Assembly: GCF_030581005.1 (NCBI RefSeq)
Contig: NZ_JAUQSX010000012.1
Span: 124,001-188,000, forward strand
Source: Hymenobacter mellowenesis
GTDB taxonomy: Bacteria; Bacteroidota; Bacteroidia; Cytophagales; Hymenobacteraceae
Direction: 5' to 3'
DNA: 64,000 bases
The notes under the pieces are model-generated. The model saw nothing but the letters and a program-made list of their open reading frames with translations. It was not told the origin of the DNA and did not search any database. Made by a program: the position numbers and the translations under genes. Shown piece by piece: positions 51,373-59,856 of the stretch (its first letter is position 1; the number at the start of each line of letters is the position of its first letter).

Positions 51373-52895
51373 CCCTCCACCAGCGCCGGGCCGATGTGCC
51401 GCACAATGTCGCCCGCCACCAGCCCGGCCGGCCCGGTGTGCGCGGCGGCCAGGTCGCCGGCCCGGCCGTGGGCGTACACGCCCAGCCGCGCCGCCTCGAA
51501 GGCCGGCAGCTGGGCGTGGGCACGCAGGGCCAGCAGCACGCCCGTGAGCACGTCGCCGCTGCCGCCGGTGGCCATGCCGGCGTTGCCGGTGCTGTTGAAA
51601 TGCAGCTCGCCGGTGGGCGTGGCCAGGCAGGTGTAGGCGCCTTTGAGCACCACCAGGCACTTGTGCTGCCGGGCGAAGTCGCGCAACAGCTCCAGGCGGT
51701 GGTAGTCGTCGCGGGTGGGCCCGGTGAGGCGCTCGAACTCCTTGGGGTGGGGGGTGAGGACCGTGTTTTCGGGCAGTAGCCTGAGCAGCGCACGGTGGCT
51801 GCCGAGCAGGTTCAGCGCGTCGGCATCGATGATGAGAGGCAGGAGCTGACCCGTTTTTTCGAGCGGTTTGCCGGCCGCTTTCAGCAGCTTGCGCAGCACG
51901 GCGAGGCTGGCCGCTTCCTGCCCCAGGCCGGGGCCGATGCCTACGGCTTGGTAGGGTTTTAGCTCCGGCAATTCGCTGATGAAATCGGTCTGCTTGTCGG
52001 TGAGGCACATGGCTTCGGGCTGGCTAATCTGGAAGATGTCGTAGCCGCAGCCGGGAATGTGGGCCGTGAGCAGCCCCACGCCGCCGCGCAGACAGGCTCC
52101 CGCCGCCAGCACGGCCGCGCCCATCTTGCCCCGGCTGCCGGCCAGCAGCAGCGCGTGCCCGAAGGTGCCCTTGTGGCTGAACTTGGGGCGCGGCGGCAGG
52201 GCGCCGGCCACGGCGGCGGCATCGGTGTAGTGCCAGGGCGTGGCGGTTTGGGCGATGAAATTTTCACTCAGGCCAATATCCTCCACCTGCCATTCGCCCA
52301 CGTAGTCGGCATTTTGGGGGAGCAGGAAAGCCAGCTTGGGCAGGCCGAAGCTCACGGTGTGTTGCGCCCGCACCACGGCGCTGTCGGCCGGCTGGGGCGC
52401 GTCGGCGAAGAGGCCGCTGGGCAGGTCGATGGCCACGACGCGGGCATTAGCTTGGTTGAGGTGTTGCACCAATTTGGCGGCCCCGCCTGCGAGCGGCCGG
52501 CTCAGGCCGGTGCCAAAAAGCGCATCAATGACCAACTGAACAGATGCGATTTTCGGCAGGCGGGCCGCATTGATTTCGGCTACGGGTACCGAGTTGGGCA
52601 GCAGTTGGCGGTTGTGCTGCCAGTCGGCCGACTGCTTTTCGGCAGGCAGCAGGGCCACGCGCAGGCGGTGGCCGGCGCGCTGCAGCAGGCGGGCCACCGC
52701 AAGGCCGTCGCCACCGTTGTTGCCGGGACCACAGAGCAGCAGGATTTCGCCCGCCTCGGTGGGCGTGAATCGGTTGGTAAACCACTTCACGAAGGCCGTG
52801 GCGGCGCGCTCCATCAACTCCGACGACAGCAGGTGTTGCTCCTGCATGGTGGCCTGGTCGAGCTGGCGGGTTTGGGCGGCGGTGAGGATTTTCAT
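51369..52895 (-). CDS. nnrDE: Bifunctional NAD(P)HX epimerase/dehydratase
   Basis: The 508-residue enzyme repairs hydrated NADH and NADPH. The N-terminal YjeF_N half (to about 215) has LTAAQTRQLDQATM, LLCGPGNNGGDGLAVARLL and DALFGTGLSRPLAG and catalyses epimerisation. The C-terminal ADP-dependent dehydratase half has LAGSRGKMGAAVLAAGACLR, VLTPHPKEFERL, and GNAGMATGGSGDVLTG. The start at MKILTAAQT was chosen; a 98-codon upstream open frame is an antisense shadow of the next gene. Its stop codon lies in a palindrome. Confidence 0.95.
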   Translation of the reverse strand: MKILTAAQTRQLDQATMQEQHLLSSELMERAATAFVKWFTNRFTPTEAGEILLLCGPGNNGGDGLAVARLLQRAGHRLRVALLPAEKQSADWQHNRQLLPNSVPVAEINAARLPKIASVQLVIDALFGTGLSRPLAGGAAKLVQHLNQANARVVAIDLPSGLFADAPQPADSAVVRAQHTVSFGLPKLAFLLPQNADYVGEWQVEDIGLSENFIAQTATPWHYTDAAAVAGALPPRPKFSHKGTFGHALLLAGSRGKMGAAVLAAGACLRGGVGLLTAHIPGCGYDIFQISQPEAMCLTDKQTDFISELPELKPYQAVGIGPGLGQEAASLAVLRKLLKAAGKPLEKTGQLLPLIIDADALNLLGSHRALLRLLPENTVLTPHPKEFERLTGPTRDDYHRLELLRDFARQHKCLVVLKGAYTCLATPTGELHFNSTGNAGMATGGSGDVLTGVLLALRAHAQLPAFEAARLGVYAHGRAGDLAAAHTGPAGLVAGDIVRHIGPALVEG

Positions 52896-52926
52896 AGTAA
52901 AAGAAGCGGACAGGTTACTTTTGGGC

Positions 52927-53466
52927 ATGCAGGAAAATACTCGCGTCTTCATCGTGCCCGGCCTGGGTAGCTCGGGCCCCGACCATTGGCAAACGTATTT
53001 CGAGCGAGTATTGCCGGATTGTACGCGCATCGAGCAGCGCGAGTGGGACGTGCCCGACCGCGCCGAGTGGGTGGCCCGCCTCGAAGATGCCCTCGACGGC
53101 GAAGACCTGAGCCAGGTGGTGCTGGTGGGCCACAGCCTCGGCTGCGTCACCATCGCGCACTGGGCCGGGCAATACGGCCACCGCATCAAGGGCGCGCTGC
53201 TGGTGGCACCCAGCGACGTGGAAACCGCGCACTACGCCGCTTTCCCCACCACGGGCTTCGCGCCCATGCTGCTGGCCCGGCTGCCCTTTCCGAGCAAGGT
53301 CGTGTTCAGTCAGAACGACGAGTGGGTGACGCCCGCCCGCGCCCGGCAATTCGCCGAGGCTTGGGGCAGCGAGCTGGTCGATGTTGGCGAAGCGGGCCAC
53401 ATCAATGCGGCCAGCGGCCACGGGCCGTGGCCGGCCGGGCTGACGCTGCTGGAGGAACTGGGGTGA
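52927..53466 (+). CDS. RBBP9/YdeN-type serine hydrolase
   Basis: The 179-residue alpha/beta hydrolase has the catalytic triad Ser70 in LVGHSLGCV, Asp131 in SQNDEWV, and His158 in GEAGHIN. The opening FIVPGLGSSGPDHWQTYFE and late GHGPWPAG match the RBBP9/YdeN family. Substrate is unknown. It diverges from the NAD(P)HX repair gene. Its stop codon is followed immediately by a palindrome. Confidence 0.9.
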   Translation: MQENTRVFIVPGLGSSGPDHWQTYFERVLPDCTRIEQREWDVPDRAEWVARLEDALDGEDLSQVVLVGHSLGCVTIAHWAGQYGHRIKGALLVAPSDVETAHYAAFPTTGFAPMLLARLPFPSKVVFSQNDEWVTPARARQFAEAWGSELVDVGEAGHINAASGHGPWPAGLTLLEELG

Positions 53467-53572
53467 GTAGAGACGCATAATTGCGTCTCGTCGTTGAACG
53501 ACATCGCCTGCCCGAAACCCGAACGACACCCAAACGGCGCGGCTGATGAGACGCAAAATATTGCGTCTCTAC
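53467..53572. repeat. Twin-REP palindrome, GTAGAGACGC family (C)
   Basis: Arms 53467-53489 and 53548-53572 each start GTAGAGACGCA and close on themselves (GAGACGCA-taa-TTGCGTCTC and GAGACGCA-aaa-TATTGCGTCTC). The element begins at the base after the upstream stop codon and ends 23 bases from the stop of the convergent gene. It is related to 7554-7659. Confidence 0.92.
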
Positions 53573-53595
53573 CTCGTGCGATTTCCGGAGCAGTT

Positions 53596-54012
53596 TTACC
53601 GCGGCAGGCCAAGCAGGCAGGCGTGGGCGGCGGCCTCGTCGGGGCAGTGGTGGTAGCGGGTGGCGTGCGGGGCCAGGGCTTGCATCTGCGACGCGGCCAG
53701 CCGGGCGAATACCTCGGCGGGCTGTAGTACCACGGTGTGCAGCTGCTCGGGCCGCAAGCGGGTGGGGCCCATCCAGTTGGCGGTAATCCAGGCCTTGGCT
53801 TCGGGCGAGAGCGGGGGGAGGAGGCGGGCATCGGCCAGCAGGCGCTGCCAGCGGTTGCCCAGCAGCAGGGCGCCGGTGCTGGTGAGCAGCCGCGCCAGTT
53901 CGGCCACGCCCCAGGTGCCGGCCCGGTAGCGCAGCACCGCGTAGCCGGCCGGGTGCGTGAGTAATTCGCCGGCGGCGTTGGTAAACACAAGCGTGAGCGA
54001 AGTAGCGCGCAT
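53596..54012 (-). CDS. Hypothetical protein, SpoIIAA/STAS-like
   Basis: The 138-residue protein begins RATSLTLVFTNAAGELL, then YAVLRYRAGTWGVAELARLL, WQRLLADARLLPPL, LHTVVLQPAEVFARLAASQMQAL and ends AAAHACLLGLPR. The order of strands and helices and the L-Q-P-A-E-V-F segment resemble the product at 39452-39895 (VVPAEGVFGQLATQ), so the two are probably paralogues. Start uncertain; an upstream ATG at 54084 would overlap the neighbouring gene. Confidence 0.6.
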   Translation of the reverse strand: MRATSLTLVFTNAAGELLTHPAGYAVLRYRAGTWGVAELARLLTSTGALLLGNRWQRLLADARLLPPLSPEAKAWITANWMGPTRLRPEQLHTVVLQPAEVFARLAASQMQALAPHATRYHHCPDEAAAHACLLGLPR

Positions 54013-54077
54013 CGAGCCAACAGAATGAGGGGTGAGGCCGGGCGGCAGCGGAGCCGGAAAAGCCGCGTTCGGGCGCG

Positions 54078-54974
54078 TTACCATAGCCTTCGGGTGAATT
54101 CGACTGACACGTAAAACAGCTTCTCGGCATTGCCCCACTCGGGCACGTGCAGCGGCACGAGGTAGGCCGGAATGAGGGCCACGCTGCTGCGGCGCATGTC
54201 CAGCGAAACGGGCAGCGACAGCGTGTAGCCAGTGCTGGTGAAACCCGGCGTGGCGGGTGTTTCGAGCACGTTGCTGGTCTTGGTTTTGGTTTGGCCGTTC
54301 TTTTTGGTGGTGACGACCTGCTCCCGGACGTTGCGGGCCAGGCCAGCGGCATAGAAGCGCTGGGTGCCGGTGCCCAGCTCGAAGGTGGGCGTGATGGTGA
54401 GCGTGTCGTGGGCAAAAACCGGCAGCGGCAGCGCCCGCGACACGTTCCAGGTGAGCACCAGGTCGCGGGAGCCGCCGAAGAAGGCATCGGCGGTGAGGCT
54501 GGCGTAGGCGAAGTTGAAATCGTGGGCCAGGCTACCTTCCACGTTGTCGGTGACGGTGGCGCGGAGCAGCTTGCTGTCGCTGGGCACGAAGAGGTGGGTG
54601 TATTGCAGGTTCCACTCGGTGGGGCCGTGGCCGGTGCGGGCGTAGCCCAGGGTGGCCTCGTAGTCGTCGAAAACGGGCTGGTCGGGGCCGTAGGAGCTGT
54701 TGAGGTAGGTGCCGGCGTAGAGGCCCCAGCGGGTTTGGTAGGTGAGCTGGGTGCCGAGGTAGCCGTGGTCGTCGGCCGCCTCGGGGGCGCGCATGAGGTA
54801 GGCGTTGCGGTTGGCCGTGGTCAGGTCCACGATGAAGCGCGGCGGCGTGGCGGGCTTGGCGGTGGCTGGATGCGACGCGGCCAGCGAATCCGGCGGCGCA
54901 ACCGGCGTTTGCGCGGCGGCGGGCCGCCACCCCGGCAGCCCCAGAAACAGCAGAAACACGAGCAGCAAGCGCAT
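54078..54974 (-). CDS. Hypothetical outer-membrane protein
   Basis: The 298-residue protein has a signal peptide (MRLLLVFLLFLGLPG to AAAQ) and a proline-rich spacer. The mature part alternates amphipathic strands (RFIVDLTTANRNAYLMR, YLGTQLTYQTRWGLYAGTYLNS, SSVALIPAYLVPLHVPE) and ends with an aromatic strand YVSVEFTRRLW, all consistent with a beta-barrel. No family was recognised and the neighbours give no clue. Confidence 0.7.
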   Translation of the reverse strand: MRLLLVFLLFLGLPGWRPAAAQTPVAPPDSLAASHPATAKPATPPRFIVDLTTANRNAYLMRAPEAADDHGYLGTQLTYQTRWGLYAGTYLNSSYGPDQPVFDDYEATLGYARTGHGPTEWNLQYTHLFVPSDSKLLRATVTDNVEGSLAHDFNFAYASLTADAFFGGSRDLVLTWNVSRALPLPVFAHDTLTITPTFELGTGTQRFYAAGLARNVREQVVTTKKNGQTKTKTSNVLETPATPGFTSTGYTLSLPVSLDMRRSSVALIPAYLVPLHVPEWGNAEKLFYVSVEFTRRLW

Positions 54975-55195
54975 GGGTAAGCAGCAGTTAGAAACCAGAA
55001 ATTCACAGCCGCCAGGTGGCTGCCAGCCGGCTCGTGGCTCGGGCCGATGAGCCATTGACCGTTGAAGTTGGGTCAAGATTAACGGGCATAAAATGAATGT
55101 TTTATGAGGTGGGTGCAGCGTTTTTTTATTCATTTTTCCTACATCTGGACTGTTGATTTTTGCCGCTTTCAATCCTCAATTCTTCTGCCCTGGCC

Positions 55196-58100
55196 ATGTC
55201 CGCCGCCGATGCTTCCCCGCAGGTTTTTCAGAGTTTTTCGCCCCGGCGCTGGCAGCGCTTCAAGTGGGGCGCGCGCCTGGCCGTGGCGCTGCTGCTGCTG
55301 GCCGGCGCGGGGCTGGCCTGGGCCTTGTTCCGGCAGTCGGCCACGCTGCTGCCAAAGGCGTTTGGGCCCAACGAAACCTACAAGCAGATTCTCAACTCCG
55401 CCCACCTCGCCACGCTGGCCAACCGCCACAACCGCGCCTACCAGGCCCTGCGCAAGCGGCTGCCCCGCCACGCCCACGGCTACCGCGACCCGCGCGACCG
55501 GGCCGCCGTGCCGCTGGCGCAGCAGGTGCCGCCGCGCCGCCGCCCGGCCCCGGCCTTTCGCGACGGGCTGCCCATCCGGGCGGGCTTCTACGTGAACTGG
55601 GATGCGCAGTCGATGAGCACCTTGCGCCGGCAGGTCGATAAGCTGAACATGGTGCTGCCCGAGTGGCTGTTCGTGCCCGACCAGGCCGGCCAGCTCAGCA
55701 CCGACATCGACACGGCCGCGCTGGCGCTGTTGCGCCGCCACCCCGGCGTGGCCGTGGTGCCCATGATTTCGAACTACTACCACGAGCAATGGAACGGCGG
55801 CAACGTGCGCCGCATGCTGGCCACCGAACGCACCCGCCAGGCGTTCATCACCAACGTGTTGCAGGCCATCCGGCGCTACGGGTTTCAGGGCGTGAACATT
55901 GATTTCGAGAACCTGAACCTTGATGACCGCGCCCCGCTCGAAGCCTTCCAGCGCGAGCTGTATGCGGCCCTGCACGCCGGCGGCTACCTCGTAACGCAGG
56001 ACATCGCCCCGCTCAACGACGACTACGACCCCGCCACCCTGGCCCGCTCCAACGATTACCTCATCCTGATGGCCTACGACCAGCACGAAACCGGCAGCGC
56101 CCCCGGCCCCGTGGCCGCCCACAAGTGGGTGGAAGACATTCTGACGAAAATGGAAGCCCAGGTCGACCCGCGTAAGCTGGTGCTCGGCCTGGCCGCCTAC
56201 GGCTACGACTGGCAAACCGACGGCGGCAAACGCCACATCGAAGGCACCGACCTCACCTACCAGGAAGCCCTGACCACGGCCAAGGAATCGGAGGGCCGGA
56301 TTCACTTCGACAACGACACCTACAACCTCGATTTCAGCTACGCCGACGAGCACGACCACCCGCACCAGGTGTACTTCACCGACGCGGCCACCAACTTCAA
56401 CGCCATGCGCGCCGCCGACGACCAGGGCCTGGCGGGCGTGGCCGTATGGCGCCTGGGCTCCGAAGACCCGCGCCTGTGGGGCTTCTTCAACCGCAGCCTG
56501 CGGGCCGATAGTTTGCAGAAATCCGGTCCCGCGTTGCTGCAGCGCCTGCGTCGCCCGGTGGGCGCCACCGACGTGGACTACATCGGCGAGGGCGAGGTGC
56601 TCGACATCCTCAGCGGCCCGCAGAATGGGCGCATTGGCCTGACGCTCGACCACCCCGACCAGCTCATCAGCGAGGAAAACTACGCCGTGCTGCCCACCAG
56701 CTACGTGGTGCGCAAGCTGGGCGTGGCCCCCAAAACCGTGGTACTCACCTTCGACGATGGTCCCGATGAAACCTACACGCCGCAGGTTATCAGCATCCTG
56801 AAAAAGGAAAAAGTGCCGGCCGCCTTCTTCGTGGTGGGCGAGAATGCCGAGAACAACGTGCCGCTGCTGCGCCAGCTCTACGACGACGGCTATGAGATTG
56901 GCAACCACACCTTTTCGCACCCCAACATTGCCAACGTGAGTTCGGCCCGCGCCGAACTGGAGCTGAACGCCACCCGCCGCCTCATCGAGTGCGTGACCGG
57001 GCACAGCACCATCCTGTTTCGGCCGCCCTACAACGCCGACTCCGAGCCGCAGAGCCTGCAGGAAGTGGAGCCCATCATGCTGGCCAAGCACGAAAACTAC
57101 CTCACCGTGGGCGAAAGCATCGACCCGCAGGACTGGCGCAAGGGCGTCACGGCCGACGAGATTTTCGACCAGGTGGTGAAGGAGCAGGCCAACGGCAGCG
57201 TGGTTCTGCTACACGACGCGGGCGGCGACCGCAGCGCCACGGTGGCCGCGCTGCCGCGCATCATCCACTATTTCAAACAGCGCGGCTACCGCTTCATCAC
57301 CGTGTCGGAGCTGATGCACAAGCCCAAAGCCGAGCTGATGCCCGCCCTGCCCGCCGGCCCCGACCGCGACCTGGCCGAGGCCAACTGGGCCACCGTGGTG
57401 GGCCTGTATTTCCTCGAGCACGGCCTCTACACGCTCATGCTGCTGGGCATCATCCTCACGCTGGGGCGGCAGCTGGCCGTGGCCGCGCTGGCCTGGGTAC
57501 AGCACCGCCGCACCCGCGCCCGCGAGGCCGCCGCGCCCGCGCCGCCCGCCGAAACCGCCGGCCAGTGGCCCCGCCTGAGCATCATCGTACCCGCTTATAA
57601 TGAGGAAGTAAACGCCGTGCGCAGCCTCGAAAGCCTGCTGCGGCTCGACTACCCCGATTTTGAGGTGGTGTTTGTCGACGACGGCTCGAAGGATGCCACC
57701 CACGCGCTGGTGTCGGCCGCCTTCGCCGACAACCCGCGGGTGCGCGTCCTCACCAAGCCCAACGGCGGCAAAGCCTCGGCCCTGAACTACGGCATTGCCC
57801 GCGCCGCCAGCGACTTCGTGGTCTGCATCGACGCCGATACCCAGCTCGACCCGGCCGCCCTGCGCCACCTCATCAGCCACTTCGATTCGCCGCAGGTGGG
57901 GGCCGTGGCCGGCAACGTGAAGGTGGGCAACGAGCGCAACCTGCTCACCCGCTGGCAGGCCATCGAGTACATCACGAGCCAGAATTTCGACCGCCGCGCC
58001 TTCGAGCTGCTGGGCTGCATCACGGTGGTGCCGGGGGCCATCGGCGCATTCCGCACCGAGGCGCTGCGGGCCGTGGGCGCCTTTACCACCGACACGCTGG

Positions 58101-58648
58101 CCGAGGACTGCGACCTCACCATCCGCCTGCAACGGGCCGGCTACGGCGTCACCTACGCCCCCCGCGCCCTGGCCGTGACCGAAGCGCCCGAAACCGTAGG
58201 CATGTTCCTGAAGCAGCGCTTCCGCTGGTCGTTCGGCATCATGCAGTCGTTCTGGAAGCACCGCGCCGTATGCCTCAACCCGCGCTACGGCGCGCTGGGG
58301 CTGGTGGCCTTCCCCAACCTGCTGGTGTTCCAGCTCATCCTGCCCTTTCTCAACCCCTTGGCCGACTTGCTGATGCTGTACTCGCTGTTTACCGGGCAGG
58401 CTGGGCCGGTGCTGGGCTATTATCTGGCCTTCTTGCTGGTCGATGCCGCGGCCGCCGCGCTGGCGTTCAGCTTCGAGGGCGAGCGCCGGAGCCGGCTGTG
58501 GGGCCTGCTGCCTCAGCGCTTCGTGTACCGCCAGCTGATGTACGTGGTGCTGGTGCGCTCGGTGCTGCGCGCCATCAAGGGCGAATTGCAAAGCTGGGGC
58601 GTGTTGCAACGCACGGGCAACGTGGTGGCGCCGGCTTCATCGTTCTAG
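55196..58648 (+). CDS. GH18 - polysaccharide deacetylase - GT2 fusion glycan synthase
   Basis: The 1150-residue membrane protein has an N-terminal membrane helix, a GH18-type domain with catalytic Glu in GFQGVNIDFENLNLDD (about 236), a CE4 deacetylase (LTFDDGPDETYTP at about 518, GYEIGNHTFSHP, LFRPPYNAD), a membrane helix (YFLEHGLYTLMLLGIILTLG), a cytoplasmic GT2 domain (LSIIVPAYNEE at about 795, VFVDDGSKD, DADTQLDP, LAEDCDLTIRL, KQRFRW) and C-terminal helices. This order puts synthesis in the cytoplasm and trimming/deacetylation outside, like PgaC plus PgaB of PNAG systems in one chain. The polymer is probably an N-acetylglucosamine glycan. The ATG at 55196 was chosen over an upstream TTG. 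Confidence 0.9.
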   Translation: MSAADASPQVFQSFSPRRWQRFKWGARLAVALLLLAGAGLAWALFRQSATLLPKAFGPNETYKQILNSAHLATLANRHNRAYQALRKRLPRHAHGYRDPRDRAAVPLAQQVPPRRRPAPAFRDGLPIRAGFYVNWDAQSMSTLRRQVDKLNMVLPEWLFVPDQAGQLSTDIDTAALALLRRHPGVAVVPMISNYYHEQWNGGNVRRMLATERTRQAFITNVLQAIRRYGFQGVNIDFENLNLDDRAPLEAFQRELYAALHAGGYLVTQDIAPLNDDYDPATLARSNDYLILMAYDQHETGSAPGPVAAHKWVEDILTKMEAQVDPRKLVLGLAAYGYDWQTDGGKRHIEGTDLTYQEALTTAKESEGRIHFDNDTYNLDFSYADEHDHPHQVYFTDAATNFNAMRAADDQGLAGVAVWRLGSEDPRLWGFFNRSLRADSLQKSGPALLQRLRRPVGATDVDYIGEGEVLDILSGPQNGRIGLTLDHPDQLISEENYAVLPTSYVVRKLGVAPKTVVLTFDDGPDETYTPQVISILKKEKVPAAFFVVGENAENNVPLLRQLYDDGYEIGNHTFSHPNIANVSSARAELELNATRRLIECVTGHSTILFRPPYNADSEPQSLQEVEPIMLAKHENYLTVGESIDPQDWRKGVTADEIFDQVVKEQANGSVVLLHDAGGDRSATVAALPRIIHYFKQRGYRFITVSELMHKPKAELMPALPAGPDRDLAEANWATVVGLYFLEHGLYTLMLLGIILTLGRQLAVAALAWVQHRRTRAREAAAPAPPAETAGQWPRLSIIVPAYNEEVNAVRSLESLLRLDYPDFEVVFVDDGSKDATHALVSAAFADNPRVRVLTKPNGGKASALNYGIARAASDFVVCIDADTQLDPAALRHLISHFDSPQVGAVAGNVKVGNERNLLTRWQAIEYITSQNFDRRAFELLGCITVVPGAIGAFRTEALRAVGAFTTDTLAEDCDLTIRLQRAGYGVTYAPRALAVTEAPETVGMFLKQRFRWSFGIMQSFWKHRAVCLNPRYGALGLVAFPNLLVFQLILPFLNPLADLLMLYSLFTGQAGPVLGYYLAFLLVDAAAAALAFSFEGERRSRLWGLLPQRFVYRQLMYVVLVRSVLRAIKGELQSWGVLQRTGNVVAPASSF

Positions 58649-58649
58649 C

Positions 58650-58832
58650 GGGCGCCTCACCCCCCGGCCCCCTCTCCCAAAGGAGAGGGGGAGCCTGACG
58701 ATTCTTGTAGCATAAGCTTTAGCTTGCACGGGAGCTGAAACGTTCTATCAGGCACAAACTAAAGTATGTGCTGCAAACGCAAAACCGGTGCCCCCTCTCC
58801 TTTGGGAGAGGGGGTCAGGGGGTGAGGCGCCC
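58650..58832. repeat. Composite palindrome, CCCCCTCTCC family (E) with an inner pair (F)
   Basis: The outer arms read GGGCGCCTCACCCC inward from both ends; each also contains a hairpin of CCCCCTCTCC and GGAGAGGGGG. The 90-base interior holds a second, imperfect inverted pair (TTGTAGCATAAGCTTTAG on the left, TTGCAGCACATACTTTAG on the other strand at right). It fills the gap between the stop codons of the GH18 fusion and the convergent deacetylase gene. Confidence 0.88.
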
Positions 58833-58849
58833 ATTAGAACGACAAACCC

Positions 58850-59719
58850 CTACCGCCCGCGCAGCGGGAAATCCTGCAGGCGGGCGAACTGGTAGCCCTG
58901 GGCGCGCAGGACTGGAATGATGTCGCGCAGGGCCTCGGCGCTGTTCCAGGCGGGGCGGTTGAAATGCATGATGACGATGGCGCCGGGCCGGGCGCCCTTC
59001 ACCACGTTTTCGGTGATGGCTTCCTTGGGGGTGCCCGCCACGGCGTCGCCCGAAAGCACGTCGAAGCTGAACATGGTCACGTCGAGCTGCCGGGCCAGGC
59101 GGGCGCAGGCCTCGTCGGTGAAGGCCGTAGCCGAGCGGAAAAAGCGCGGCGCCCGCCCCGTAATCGCCTGAATCTTGCGGCGGTTGGCCTCAATCTCGTC
59201 GAAGGCATCGGCCGCGTCGGGCGTGCCGCGGATGCCGTACTCGCTTTCGCCGTCGATGGAGCAGGGGCGGTGGTTGAAGCCATGGTTGGCGATTTCAAAC
59301 AGCGGGTCGCGGGCCAGCTCGCGGAAGGTGGCCAGGTTGCGGTCAATCCAGCGGCCGCTTACGCAGAGCGTGGCCGGGATTTTTTCGCGGCGCAGGTAGT
59401 CCACCAGGTCGGCGTCATAGCCGCTGCCGTGGGGGCCGCCGCAGGCATCGAAGGTGAGGGCGATGATGCGCTGCTGGGTGGTCAGGTCCTCGTCCACGCC
59501 CTGCACAAACTCGCCCCACTGCCCCGGCCGGGCCGTGGCGAAGACGCGGCTCACGCGCTTTTTCAGGCCGGTGTAAGCCGTGTCGGCGTAGAGGCGGCGC
59601 AGGAAAACGGCGTTTTCGTAGGGCGACACCGGGACCGGGGCCGCTTTTTGGGCGCTAGCGACCAGGGCGCCGGCGCAGAGCAATGTAGTGAGGGGGAAAC
59701 GGAGGGAAAACGCGCGCAT
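58850..59719 (-). CDS. Secreted polysaccharide deacetylase
   Basis: The 289-residue secreted protein (signal peptide ending ASAQ) carries a CE4/NodB-like domain: IIALTFDACGGPHGSGYDADL, IPATLCVSGRWIDRN, FEIANHGFNH (His-x-x-x-His metal site), RFFRSATAFTDE and GAIVIMHFNRPAW. The normal TFDDG is TFDACGG here, a variant known in some deacetylases. It lies end to end with the GH18-deacetylase-GT2 gene on the opposite strand and could act on the same glycan. Confidence 0.85.
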   Translation of the reverse strand: MRAFSLRFPLTTLLCAGALVASAQKAAPVPVSPYENAVFLRRLYADTAYTGLKKRVSRVFATARPGQWGEFVQGVDEDLTTQQRIIALTFDACGGPHGSGYDADLVDYLRREKIPATLCVSGRWIDRNLATFRELARDPLFEIANHGFNHRPCSIDGESEYGIRGTPDAADAFDEIEANRRKIQAITGRAPRFFRSATAFTDEACARLARQLDVTMFSFDVLSGDAVAGTPKEAITENVVKGARPGAIVIMHFNRPAWNSAEALRDIIPVLRAQGYQFARLQDFPLRGR

Positions 59720-59856
59720 TGGTAATCAGGTAATTGGTTTTTCGGGCCGATTAGCTTGGGAAGTTCGGCGCAAAGTTGGCCATCGTTGGCAACCATTGGC
59801 AACCCATTGCCGTGCTTTAGGGGCGCTGTTACTTTTCTTTTTCGCTTTGCTGCCGC

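Noticed and set aside
50683..52008. A 441-codon minus-strand frame spanning the UbiA-like gene and part of the NAD(P)HX gene
   Set aside because: Crosses a palindrome and two real genes, with Arg/Pro-rich composition and no motif.
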